Source of the DNA: 2-02-FULL-66-22 sp964576535
GTDB lineage: Bacteria > Methylomirabilota > Methylomirabilia > Methylomirabilales > 2-02-FULL-66-22
Assembly: GCA_964576535.1 (NCBI GenBank)
Contig: CAZNWB010000034.1
Span: forward strand, 1 to 34,264
Direction of reading: 5' to 3'
Length of the DNA: 34,264 bases
The position numbers and the translations under genes were made by a program. Positions 15,494-23,127 of the stretch are shown here, in pieces (position 1 is the first letter of the stretch; every line of letters begins with the position of its first letter). The notes below the pieces were generated by a model. It was given only the letters and a program-made list of their open reading frames with translations. It was not told the DNA's origin and ran no database searches.

Positions 15494-17272
15494 ATGGGTG
15501 CACGGCCAAAGACCATCGTGGTGGGGGGCGGCCTGGCCGGCCTGATGACGGTCATCAAGATCGCCGAGGCCGGGTTCCCGTGCCAAGTCTTCTCCTTCGT
15601 CCCGGTGAAGCGGTCCCACTCGGTCTGTGCCCAGGGCGGGATCAACGCGTCGGTGAACACCAAGGGCGAGGGGGACAGCCCCGCGATCCACTTCTACGAG
15701 ACCGTCAAGGGGGGAGATTTCCTGGCCAACCAGCCCCTGGCCAAGGGGATGTGCGAGGCGGCGCCGGGGATCGTGTACCTCCTGGATCGGATGGGGGTGC
15801 CCTTCAACCGGACGCCCGAGGGCCTCCTGGACTTCCGGGGCTTCGGGGGGACGCTGTACTCCCGGACGGCCTTCGCCGGGGCGACGACGGGGCAGCAGCT
15901 CCTGTACGCCCTGGACGAGCAGGTGCGCAAGTTCGAGGCCGAGGGGCTGGTGGAGAAGTTCGAGTACTGGGAGTTCCTCTCCATCGTGAAGGATAGCGAG
16001 GGGATCTGCCGGGGGATCGCGGCCCAGGACCTCCGGACGATGGAGATCCAGGTCTTCCCTGCGGATGCCGTCTGCCTGGCCACGGGCGGGAATGGCGTCA
16101 TATACGGCAAGAGCACGCTCTCCATGGTGTGCAGCGGCTCGGCGGCCTCGGCCGTCTACCAGCAGGGGGCGACCTACGCCAACGGTGAGTTCATCCAGGT
16201 CCATCCCACCGCCATCCCGGGGGAGGACAAGCACCGCCTCATGAGCGAATCCGCCCGGGCCGAGGGGGGCCGGATGTGGGTCCCGAAGGACGGAAAGCCC
16301 TGGTACTTCCTGGAAGAGAAGTACCCCAGGTACAAGAACCTGGTGCCCCGGGACATCGCCACGCGCGAGATCTACCACATCTGCCGCGTGCTGAAGCTGG
16401 GGGTGGACGGCAAGGACGTGGTCTACCTGGATCTCAGCCACATCCCGGCCGAGACGTTGGACCGGAAGCTGGGCGGCATCCTGGAGATCTACGAGAAGTT
16501 CGTGGGGGACGACCCCCGCAAGGTCCCCATGAAAGTCTTCCCGAGCGTCCACTACTCCATGGGGGGTCTCTGGATCGACTACGAGGCGGAGGCCGACGGG
16601 ACCATCAGGCTCGGGAGCCCCCGCAACCACCAGACCAACATCCCGGGGCTCTTCGCGGCCGGCGAGGTGGAATACGAGTACCACGGGGCAAACCGGCTGG
16701 GGGCGAACTCGCTCCTCTCCTGCTTCTACGGGGGGATACTGGCGGGGCCATCTATGGTCAGCTACGCCAAGGGGCTGGATCGCTCGTGCGAGGCGGTGGC
16801 CCCCTCGGTCTTCGAGGCGGAGCGGAAGCGGCAGGAGGAGGCCTTCCAGCGGATCTGGGCCCTGCAGGGGACCGAGAATCCCTTCGTGCTGCACAAGGAA
16901 CTGGGCGAGATCATGACGGACAACGTGACCGTGGTCCGGTACAACGACAAGCTCCAGGCCACGGACCACGCCCTCCTGGCCTTCGTGGAGCGGTGGAAGC
17001 GGATCGACATCAACGACGCTACCAGGTGGTCGAACCAGGCCGTCTCCTTCACCCGGCAGCTGTGGAACATGCTGGAGCTGGCCCGGGTCGTCACGCTGGG
17101 CGCGCTCAGGCGGGACGAGAGCCGTGGGGCCCACTACAAGCCCGACTTCCCGGACCGCAACGACGCCCAGTGGCTGAAGACCACCATGGCCCGGTGGACC
17201 CCCAGCGGGCCCGAGTTCAGCTACGCACCGGTGGACATCTCGCTCCTCAAACCCGAAACGCGAAAGTACTAG
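15494..17272 (+). CDS. sdhA: Succinate dehydrogenase flavoprotein subunit
   Basis: Catalytic subunit of complex II, 592 aa. FAD fold VVGGGLAGLMTVIKIAEAG (9-27), the covalent-FAD histidine in RSHSVCAQGGIN (His42), substrate-site segments HPTAIPG and SESARAEGG, the active-site Arg region around PRDIATREI, the SVHYSMGG motif, and GANRLGANSLLSCFYGG near the C-terminus are all in place. Located on the cytoplasmic face, bound to SdhB and the SdhC anchor. It starts 13 nt after sdhC and is followed by sdhB; the three form one operon. Confidence 0.98.
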   Translation: MGARPKTIVVGGGLAGLMTVIKIAEAGFPCQVFSFVPVKRSHSVCAQGGINASVNTKGEGDSPAIHFYETVKGGDFLANQPLAKGMCEAAPGIVYLLDRMGVPFNRTPEGLLDFRGFGGTLYSRTAFAGATTGQQLLYALDEQVRKFEAEGLVEKFEYWEFLSIVKDSEGICRGIAAQDLRTMEIQVFPADAVCLATGGNGVIYGKSTLSMVCSGSAASAVYQQGATYANGEFIQVHPTAIPGEDKHRLMSESARAEGGRMWVPKDGKPWYFLEEKYPRYKNLVPRDIATREIYHICRVLKLGVDGKDVVYLDLSHIPAETLDRKLGGILEIYEKFVGDDPRKVPMKVFPSVHYSMGGLWIDYEAEADGTIRLGSPRNHQTNIPGLFAAGEVEYEYHGANRLGANSLLSCFYGGILAGPSMVSYAKGLDRSCEAVAPSVFEAERKRQEEAFQRIWALQGTENPFVLHKELGEIMTDNVTVVRYNDKLQATDHALLAFVERWKRIDINDATRWSNQAVSFTRQLWNMLELARVVTLGALRRDESRGAHYKPDFPDRNDAQWLKTTMARWTPSGPEFSYAPVDISLLKPETRKY

Positions 17273-17296
17273 ACAATGACGAGAAGCGAGGCACGC

Positions 17297-18046
17297 ATGG
17301 CGAGGAACACGATCGATCTCAAGATCAAGCGACAGGACGGGCCGGATGCCCCCGCACGCTGGGAGGAGTTCAGCATCCCCTACAAGCCCAAGATGAACGT
17401 GATCTCCGTCCTCATGGAGATCCGGCGGCACCCCTTCACCGTCCAGGGGAGGAAGACGACCCCGCCGGTCTGGGACGCCAACTGCCTGGAAGAGGTGTGC
17501 GGGGCCTGCAGCATGATCATCAACGGCAAGGTTCGCCAGGCCTGCAGCGCTCTCATCGATCCGCTCGAGCAACCCATCCTCGTCGAACCCATGACCAAGT
17601 TCCCGCTGGTCCGGGACCTGGTGGTGGACCGGCGGCGCATGTTCGACGCCCTGAAGTGGGTCCGGGCCTGGGTCCCCATCGACGGGACGTACAACCTCGG
17701 ACCGGGCCCGCGAGTGGATCCGAACGTCCAGGCGGTGGCCTACAGCCTGGCCCGCTGCATGACCTGCGGGTGCTGCCTGGAAGTCTGCCCCCAGGTCACC
17801 CCGACCTCCGCGTTCATCGGAGCCGCCGCCATCTCCCAGGTGCGCCTCTTCAACATGCACCCCACCGGCAAGATGCACGGGCGCGAGCGGCTGGAGGCCT
17901 TGATGAGCGAGGGGGGCCTGGCGGATTGCGGTAACGCCCAGAATTGCGTGCACGCCTGTCCCAAGGAGATCCCGCTCACCGAATCCATCGCCGCCGTCGG
18001 TCGGCAGTCGACGGCCTATCTCTTGAAGCGGCTGCTGGGCGGCTGA
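17297..18046 (+). CDS. sdhB: Succinate dehydrogenase iron-sulfur subunit
   Basis: 249 aa. The [2Fe-2S] ligands are Cys63, 68, 71 and 83 (CLEEVCGACSMIINGK...C). The C-terminal ferredoxin domain has CMTCGCCLEVCPQV (from about 154) and CGNAQNCVHACPKEIPLTES (from about 211), which supply the [4Fe-4S] and [3Fe-4S] clusters that carry electrons from FAD to the haem anchor. GTG/ATG choice: ATG 17297 has GAGG five bases upstream and gives a family-like N-terminus; ATG 17276 would add seven residues and lacks a ribosome-binding site. End of the sdhCAB operon. Confidence 0.97.
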   Translation: MARNTIDLKIKRQDGPDAPARWEEFSIPYKPKMNVISVLMEIRRHPFTVQGRKTTPPVWDANCLEEVCGACSMIINGKVRQACSALIDPLEQPILVEPMTKFPLVRDLVVDRRRMFDALKWVRAWVPIDGTYNLGPGPRVDPNVQAVAYSLARCMTCGCCLEVCPQVTPTSAFIGAAAISQVRLFNMHPTGKMHGRERLEALMSEGGLADCGNAQNCVHACPKEIPLTESIAAVGRQSTAYLLKRLLGG

Positions 18047-18279
18047 CCCCGATCCGAAATTCCGATGAGCCCGAATGGCTTGCGGAGACGCGGAGGGAGC
18101 GCCGGCGAGGGGAAACAGCAGGGGCCTTCGGCGATCTTCCTGCACGGGGCCCAGCACGGAGAGGACATGGCGAACCTTCTCACAGGTTTTTTTCGGATCG
18201 GGGCTGATCGCATCGCGCTTTCCCAGCACAACGAGGTGCAGGTCGGGGCGCTCGCGCCCTGTGCCTGCCTGGAGGCCGG
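18047..18279. other. Spacer between sdhB and sucC
   Basis: 233 nt. Contains the weak terminator-like element at 18173-18193. A 72-codon frame (18065-18283) fills most of it and overlaps the sucC start as ATGA, but its third-position G+C looks lower than that of its neighbours, it has no recognisable motif and no clear ribosome-binding site, so I do not call it as a gene. A promoter for sucCD may lie downstream of the T-run, but I see no good hexamers. Confidence 0.5.
18173..18193 (+). terminator. Weak intrinsic terminator-like element after sdhCAB
   Basis: AACCT (18173-18177), six-base loop, AGGTT (18184-18188), then five further T. The seven-T run (18187-18193) is the longest in this part of the window, yet the stem is only 5 bp and A/T-rich, and it lies 130 nt after the sdhB stop. 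Confidence 0.35.
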
Positions 18280-19443
18280 ATGAAAATCCACGAGTATCAG
18301 GCCAAGGAAATCCTGGCGGAGTTCGGCGTGCCCGTGCCCCGCGGCCGGGTGGCCGCGACCCCCCTCGAGGCGGCGGCCATCGCCCGGGAGCTGGGCGGGA
18401 CGGTGGTGGTCAAGGCGCAGATCCACGCCGGCGGCCGCGGCAAGGGGGGCGGCGTCAAGCTGGCGAAATCCCCCGACGCGGCGCAGCAGGCGGCCTCCCA
18501 GATCCTGGGAATGATGCTCAAGACCCACCAGACCGGGCCGGAGGGGCAGAAGGTCAAGCGGGTCCTGGTCGAGGAGGGCATGGACATCCGCCAGGAGCTC
18601 TACCTGGGGATCGTGATCGACCGCAAGGTGGGCCTGCCGGCGATCATGGGATCGAGCGCGGGCGGCGTGGAGATCGAGGAGATCGCCCGCACCCGGCCCG
18701 ACGCCATCGTGAAGGTCCACGTGGACCCGGCCACGAGCGTGCGGGGGTTTCACACCCGGAAGCTGGGCTTTGGCCTGGGGCTCAAGGGAGACCTCCTCAA
18801 GGGCGGGGCCGACTTCGTGGCGAAGCTGTACCGGGCCTTCGCGGCCAGGGACTGCTCGCTCGCAGAGATCAATCCCCTGGTGATCACGGGAGACGGGCGT
18901 CTCCTGGCCCTGGATGCCAAGATGAACTTCGACGACAACGCGCTTTTCCGGCACCCGGAGATCCAGGCCCTGCGTGATCTGGACGAGGAGTCGCCCCTGG
19001 AGGTCGAGGCGTCGAAGTTCAACCTGAACTACATCAAGCTGGACGGCAACGTGGGCTGCATGGTGAACGGGGCCGGGTTGGCCATGGCCACCATGGACAT
19101 CATCAAGCTCACCGGGGGCGAGCCGGCCAACTTCCTGGACGTGGGGGGCGGGGCCAGCGCCGAGCAGATCGAGAACGCCTTCCGCATCCTGATCTCCGAC
19201 AGGAACGTTCGGGCCGTCCTGATCAACATCTTCGGGGGGATCCTCCGCTGCGATCGGCTGGCAGAGGGGGTCATCAAGGCCGTGAAGGCCCTCAACGTGA
19301 AGCTCCCCATCGTGATCCGGATGGAGGGGACGAACGTCGAGCTGGGGAAGAAGATGCTGGCAGAGTCCGGTCTCAACTTCGGCACGGCCGACGGCATGAA
19401 GGACGGCGCCGAGAAGGCCGTCCGGGCCGCCCGGTCGGCGTAA
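18280..19443 (+). CDS. sucC: Succinyl-CoA synthetase, beta subunit
   Basis: 387 aa, the standard bacterial length. With SucD it converts succinyl-CoA plus NDP and phosphate to succinate and NTP. The N-terminal ATP-grasp fold starts MKIHEYQAKEILAEFGVPVP; the nucleotide-binding glycine loop GGRGKGGGVKLAKS, the Mg-binding segment AEINPLVITGDG and the C-terminal power-helix region with INIFGGILRCDRLAEG are present. GGAGG just before ATG 18280 supports the start. The gene pairs with sucD 62 nt downstream, separated by a hairpin. Confidence 0.98.
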   Translation: MKIHEYQAKEILAEFGVPVPRGRVAATPLEAAAIARELGGTVVVKAQIHAGGRGKGGGVKLAKSPDAAQQAASQILGMMLKTHQTGPEGQKVKRVLVEEGMDIRQELYLGIVIDRKVGLPAIMGSSAGGVEIEEIARTRPDAIVKVHVDPATSVRGFHTRKLGFGLGLKGDLLKGGADFVAKLYRAFAARDCSLAEINPLVITGDGRLLALDAKMNFDDNALFRHPEIQALRDLDEESPLEVEASKFNLNYIKLDGNVGCMVNGAGLAMATMDIIKLTGGEPANFLDVGGGASAEQIENAFRILISDRNVRAVLINIFGGILRCDRLAEGVIKAVKALNVKLPIVIRMEGTNVELGKKMLAESGLNFGTADGMKDGAEKAVRAARSA

Positions 19444-19445
19444 CC

Positions 19446-19494
19446 CCCTCACCTCGCCTCTCCCCCCACTCGTGGGGAGAGGAACGAGTGAGGG
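19446..19494. repeat. Two-tier hairpin between sucC and sucD
   Basis: CCTCTCCCC (19457-19465) pairs perfectly with GGGGAGAGG (19474-19482), and CCCTCAC (19446-19452) with GTGAGGG (19488-19494). It starts two bases after the sucC stop and ends 11 bases before the sucD start. Similar CCTCTCCCC hairpins are common intergenic repeats in many bacterial genomes. It may set the ratio of the two subunits by stabilising or attenuating the message. Confidence 0.85.
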
Positions 19495-19505
19495 ACGGAG
19501 CCTAC

Positions 19506-20522
19506 ATGAGCATCCTGGTGGACAAGAGCACGCGCGTGGTGGTGCAAGGGGTCACGGGCAAGGAGGGGACATTTCACGCCCTGGCGTGCCGGGAGTACGG
19601 CACGCAGGTGGTGGCGGGAGTGACACCCGGAAAGGGCGGGATCGTCCACGAGGGGATCCCGGTCTTCGACACGGTGGTCTCGGCCGTCGCCAAGGAGGGG
19701 GCCAACACCTCGCTGATCTTCGTGCCTCCCGCCTTCGCGGCCGACGCCATCCTGGAAGCGGCCGACGCCGGGATCCGGGTCATCGTGTGCATCACCGAGG
19801 GGATCCCCACCCTGGACATGGTGCGTGTCGGCCGCGCCCTGCAGGGACGGGACACGCGGCTCATCGGGCCGAACTGCCCGGGGATCATCTCGCCGGGCAA
19901 GGCCAAGGTCGGCATCATGCCCGGTCACATCCACCGGCCGGGGACGGTCGGCGTCGTGTCCCGGAGCGGCACGCTCACCTACGAGGCGGTGGGGCAGCTC
20001 ACGGCCCGCGGCATCGGCCAGTCCACCTGCGTGGGGATCGGCGGAGACCCCATCATCGGGACGACCTTCGTGGACGCCCTGCGGCTCTTCCAGGCGGATT
20101 CCGAGACCGAGGCCATCCTGATGATCGGCGAGATCGGGGGCACCGCCGAAGAAGATGCCGCGGCCTTCGTCAGGAGTCATCTCACCAAGCCTGTGGTTGG
20201 CTTCATCTGCGGGCAGACGGCGCCTCCCGGGCGCCGGATGGGGCACGCAGGGGCCATCATCTCGGGGGGCACCGGGACGGCCGCCGAGAAGATGGCGACC
20301 ATGCAGAAGGCCGGAATCACCGTGGTGAAGAGCCCGGCGGAGATGGGCGAGGCCGTGGCCCGGCTGGTCCGGAAGACGCCGGGGAAGTCCCGGGTCGCCC
20401 GGAAGGTCTCGGCCGGCGCCGGGACGGGGCGCAAGCGACCTGGCTCGGTGCGTGGGCGGCACGCGCGCCCGAAGGGCCGATCCACCCCTTCCAGCAAGCC
20501 GAGGAGCAGGCGGCGGCGCTAG
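19506..20522 (+). CDS. sucD: Succinyl-CoA synthetase, alpha subunit, with basic C-terminal tail
   Basis: 338 aa; the family is about 290. The core is ordinary: CoA-binding Rossmann fold (VVVQGVTGKEGTFHA), PNCPGIISPGKAKVGIMPG, GIGGDPIIGTTF and the phosphorylated histidine in GHAGAIISGG (His247). Family members stop shortly after the AEMGEAVARLV helix. Here about 47 more residues follow, rich in Arg, Lys, Ser and Pro and ending RSTPSSKPRSRRRR; the reading frame is intact and a terminator follows 37 nt after the stop. ATG 19506 is chosen over an earlier in-frame GTG because it matches family N-termini and has GGAG at 19497-19500. Confidence 0.95.
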   Translation: MSILVDKSTRVVVQGVTGKEGTFHALACREYGTQVVAGVTPGKGGIVHEGIPVFDTVVSAVAKEGANTSLIFVPPAFAADAILEAADAGIRVIVCITEGIPTLDMVRVGRALQGRDTRLIGPNCPGIISPGKAKVGIMPGHIHRPGTVGVVSRSGTLTYEAVGQLTARGIGQSTCVGIGGDPIIGTTFVDALRLFQADSETEAILMIGEIGGTAEEDAAAFVRSHLTKPVVGFICGQTAPPGRRMGHAGAIISGGTGTAAEKMATMQKAGITVVKSPAEMGEAVARLVRKTPGKSRVARKVSAGAGTGRKRPGSVRGRHARPKGRSTPSSKPRSRRRR

Positions 20523-20558
20523 GCGCGGCACGACGCCCCGGTATCCAGGATCCGACAG

Positions 20559-20597
20559 GGAGACCATCTGGCACGGACCGGATGGTCTCCTTTGTGT
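20559..20597 (+). terminator. Intrinsic terminator after sucD
   Basis: GGAGACCATC (20559-20568), 12-nt loop that can itself pair partly, GATGGTCTCC (20581-20590), then TTTGTGT. A 10-bp perfect stem followed by a short T-rich run, 37 nt after the sucD stop and before ndk, is a good end of the TCA transcript, though the T-run is interrupted. Confidence 0.75.
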
Positions 20598-20629
20598 GAG
20601 GTGAGGACGGGAGGTCGGGAGGACACGTG

Positions 20630-21070
20630 ATGGAGCGCACACTGGTGATCGTGAAGCCGGACGCGGTCCGCCGGGGTCACGTGGGCGAGGTGATTCGCCG
20701 GTTCGAGGCGGCCGGCCTCACCATCCGGGCCCTCAAGATGGTCTCCCTCACCCGGCGGGAGGCGGAGGGGTTCTACCAGGTGCACCGAGAGCGTCCGTTT
20801 TTCGCCAGCCTTAGCCAGTTCATGTCCTCCGGTCCCGCGGTGGCGATGGTCCTGGAAGGGCCGGAGGCCATCAGCCGGGTGCGCGCTCTCATGGGCGCAA
20901 CAGACCCGGCCAAGGCCGCTCCCGGCACGATTCGCAAGGATCTGGCCGCCAGCATCGAGCGGAATGCGGTCCACGGCTCGGATTCGCCGGAGTCGGCGGC
21001 CTACGAGATCCCCTATTTCTTCAGCGCGATGGACCAGCATCCCTACGAGCGGGAGGGACCTGTGCGGTGA
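20630..21070 (+). CDS. ndk: Nucleoside diphosphate kinase
   Basis: 146 aa cytosolic enzyme that balances NTP and dNTP pools by a phospho-histidine relay. ERTLVIVKPDAVRRGHVGEV at the start, the Kpn-loop region and the catalytic His115 in the family signature NAVHGSDS are visible. GGGAGG at 20617-20622 sets ATG 20630; the GTG three bases earlier is less likely. It lies directly after sucCD, a pairing that makes sense because NDK redistributes the phosphate of the NTP made by succinyl-CoA synthetase. The next promoter is 117 nt downstream. Confidence 0.97.
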   Translation: MERTLVIVKPDAVRRGHVGEVIRRFEAAGLTIRALKMVSLTRREAEGFYQVHRERPFFASLSQFMSSGPAVAMVLEGPEAISRVRALMGATDPAKAAPGTIRKDLAASIERNAVHGSDSPESAAYEIPYFFSAMDQHPYEREGPVR

Positions 21071-21186
21071 CGGCCTGGCTGCTCCTGCGCCTCCCGCTGG
21101 GCATCCCCCAGAGGACAGGACGCGCAACTTCCCGTCGTGTTTGATCATTTCGGTTCCACGAGGCGCTGTCGCGTCGGGCTTTTCCC

Positions 21187-21215
21187 TTGACACCCCCAGG
21201 GGCGCGAAATATACT
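21187..21215 (+). promoter_or_regulatory. Strong sigma-70-type promoter of the yceD-rpmF-plsX-fab operon
   Basis: TTGACA (21187-21192), exactly 17 nt, TATACT (21210-21215): all six -35 bases and five of six -10 bases match consensus. The start would be near 21222, leaving about 36 nt to the first gene. It is the best promoter in the window and fits the demand for ribosomal protein L32 and fatty-acid enzymes. No FapR- or FabR-like operator is obvious. Confidence 0.85.
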
Positions 21216-21257
21216 CAGCGAGTTTTTGCGCCCGCTTTGTAGCGTTCGCGCCGCGCA

Positions 21258-21770
21258 ATGTTGATTGAACTTTCGAAGATTCCGCCGGACGGGCGGGACG
21301 TGAGCCTTCCGGAGGAGGTGCTGGACCTCGGCGCATCCGCCGACATCTGGACGGGCCCGGCAACGGTGCAGGCCACCATGCACATGGGGCGCTCCGGGCG
21401 CGGGATCCTGATCAGCGGATCCTTCAACGGGGCTGTGGCCCTGGTGTGCAGCCGGTGCCTCGAGCCGTTTCCCTTCCGCGCCCAGGACCATTTCGAGGTG
21501 TATTGCGAGGCTGCGGCGCAGGGCCAGGTCGAGGAGGAATACGAGCTCACCAATGACGAGCTGGATGTGACCTACCTGGAGCAGGGGCGGCTCAATACGG
21601 ACACCCTCCTGCGGGAGAACATCCTGCTCAGCCTACCCGTTCAACCCCTCTGCCACGAGGACTGTCGGGGGCTCTGCCCACGCTGCGGCGCAAACCTGAA
21701 CCAGAGCGCCTGCAACTGCACGGAGACCCACATGGACCCGCGGCTGCAGGCCTTGCGGAAGCTGCTGTAG
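21258..21770 (+). CDS. yceD: DUF177 (YceD-family) protein
   Basis: 170 aa. YceD proteins are encoded just before rpmF across bacteria and are implicated in 23S rRNA accumulation, though the mechanism is unclear. The central CSRCLEPFPFRA motif and the cysteine-rich end LCHEDCRGLCPRCGANLNQS, followed by CNC, are the hallmarks of the Zn-binding form of the family; the acidic stretch between them is also typical. ATG 21258 lies 36 nt after the predicted transcript start with no strong ribosome-binding site. First gene of the operon; rpmF follows after 114 nt that hold a hairpin. Confidence 0.92.
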   Translation: MLIELSKIPPDGRDVSLPEEVLDLGASADIWTGPATVQATMHMGRSGRGILISGSFNGAVALVCSRCLEPFPFRAQDHFEVYCEAAAQGQVEEEYELTNDELDVTYLEQGRLNTDTLLRENILLSLPVQPLCHEDCRGLCPRCGANLNQSACNCTETHMDPRLQALRKLL

Positions 21771-21778
21771 TCCCGCCC

Positions 21779-21805
21779 GTCCGCATCCCGCAAAGCGGGA
21801 CGGAC
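21779..21805. repeat. Hairpin between yceD and rpmF
   Basis: GTCCG (21779-21783), a CA bulge, TCCCGC (21786-21791), loop AAA, GCGGGA (21795-21800), CGGAC (21801-21805): 11 bp. No T-run follows. It begins eight bases after the yceD stop and could protect the end of the yceD message or lower read-through; rpmF is expected to be expressed far more than yceD. Confidence 0.65.
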
Positions 21806-21884
21806 TCCTGAAGGGGCGGGCGCCTTCCGCCGGCACTATTCCCGGACGTCGTTTCGAACGAGCTTCGCCCAGAGAGGACATTCC

Positions 21885-22067
21885 ATGGCGCTCCCCAAGC
21901 GACGGCACAGTAATGCCCGGACGGGCAAGCGGCGGGCCCACGACGCGCTCGAGGCCGTGGGGATCTCCCGCTGTCCGCGATGCCAGGCCATGACGTTGCC
22001 CCACCGCGCCTGCCGCAGTTGCGGGTACTACCGCGGGCGCGAGGTGGTGAAACGGGCGGAGGAGTAG
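21885..22067 (+). CDS. rpmF: 50S ribosomal protein L32
   Basis: 60 aa. MALPKRRHSNARTGKRRAHD is the typical N-terminus, and the four cysteines (Cys30, 33, 43, 46 in CPRC and CRSC) form the zinc ribbon of the C+ variant of L32. GAGAGGA precedes the ATG. Classic rpmF-plsX-fabH order links ribosome output to membrane lipid synthesis. Confidence 0.98.
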   Translation: MALPKRRHSNARTGKRRAHDALEAVGISRCPRCQAMTLPHRACRSCGYYRGREVVKRAEE

Positions 22068-22089
22068 CCGCCCCCGCGGGTCCATCAGC

Positions 22090-23100
22090 ATGCAAGGGAC
22101 CGAGGCCGTGCGGGTCGCCCTGGATGCCATGGGCGGCGACCGCGGCTCCGAGGTGAACGTCGAGGGCGCCGTCAGCGCCGCGCGGGAGTTCGGCGCGGCC
22201 GTCACCCTCGTCGGGATCGAGGAGGAGTTGCAGCGCCACCTGCGGCAGCACGATACCCGGGGGCTGCCCCTGACCATCCGGCACGCGCCGGAGGTGGTGG
22301 AGATGGGGGAGAGCCCGTCCACGGCCCTGCGGCGGAAGAAGCAGTCCTCCATCCGGATCGGGATCGAGCTGGTCAAGCGGGGCGAGGCGGACGCGTTCGT
22401 GAGTGCCGGGAACACCGGCGCGGTCATGGCGACGGCCATGGTGGTCCTGGGGCCGCTGCCAGGGGTCGAGCGGCCCGCCATCGCCGTGGTGGTGCCGACC
22501 CTGACGGGCCACGCGGTGCTGCTGGACGCGGGGGCCAATGCGGAGTGCAAGGCCCGGCACCTGGTCCAGTTCGCCATCATGGGCCACATTTTTGCCCGCG
22601 ACATCCTGGGGCTGCCCCGACCGCGGGTCGGCCTGCTCAGCATCGGGGAGGAGGAATCCAAGGGCAACGAGCTGACGCGCGAGGCCTTCAAGGAGCTGGA
22701 GGAGGAGGCCTCGCTGAATTTCCTCGGGAACGTCGAGGGGCGGGACGTCTTCGGCGGCACCTTCGACGTGATCGTGTGCGACGGGTTCACGGGCAACGTG
22801 GCCCTCAAGATCTCGGAGAGCGTCCTGGACACCATGCTGCACCTGCTCCGGGAGGAGTTCGGACAGGACCTGCGGGGGAAGGCCGGCTCGCTCCTGCTGG
22901 TGCCCGCCTTCCGCCGGTTCAAGAAGCGGGTCGATCCGTCGGAGTACGGCGGGGCCCCGCTGCTGGGCGTGAATGGGGTCTGCTTCATCGGCCACGGCCG
23001 CTCGACGGGCAAGGCCATCAAGAACGCCATCCGCGCCGCCGGGGAATGCGTGGCCAGCAAGGTGATCCAGCACATCCGCGAGGGAATCGCCCTAGGGTGA
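22090..23100 (+). CDS. plsX: Phosphate acyltransferase PlsX
   Basis: 336 aa peripheral enzyme that makes acyl-phosphate from acyl-ACP for the PlsY step of phospholipid synthesis. Family motifs: VALDAMGGDRGSEVNVEGA, DAFVSAGNTGAVMATA, RPAIAVVVPT, LSIGEEESKGNELTREA, and DGFTGNVALKISES. ATG 22090 gives seven residues before the usual start of the fold; GTG 22108 is an alternative. 22 nt after rpmF and 27 nt before fabH. Confidence 0.97.
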   Translation: MQGTEAVRVALDAMGGDRGSEVNVEGAVSAAREFGAAVTLVGIEEELQRHLRQHDTRGLPLTIRHAPEVVEMGESPSTALRRKKQSSIRIGIELVKRGEADAFVSAGNTGAVMATAMVVLGPLPGVERPAIAVVVPTLTGHAVLLDAGANAECKARHLVQFAIMGHIFARDILGLPRPRVGLLSIGEEESKGNELTREAFKELEEEASLNFLGNVEGRDVFGGTFDVIVCDGFTGNVALKISESVLDTMLHLLREEFGQDLRGKAGSLLLVPAFRRFKKRVDPSEYGGAPLLGVNGVCFIGHGRSTGKAIKNAIRAAGECVASKVIQHIREGIALG

Positions 23101-23127
23101 AAAGTTGGATGGAGGGGTGAACGTCTG

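Noticed and set aside
15473..18229. Very long open frame (over 900 codons) on the minus strand across sdhCAB
   Set aside because: It is antisense to three clear complex II genes; long antisense frames are expected in GC-rich DNA and the translation has no family motifs.
18065..18283. 72-codon frame before sucC with ATGA overlap
   Set aside because: No motif, no ribosome-binding site, lower third-position G+C than neighbours and a T-run hairpin inside it; kept only as part of the spacer description.
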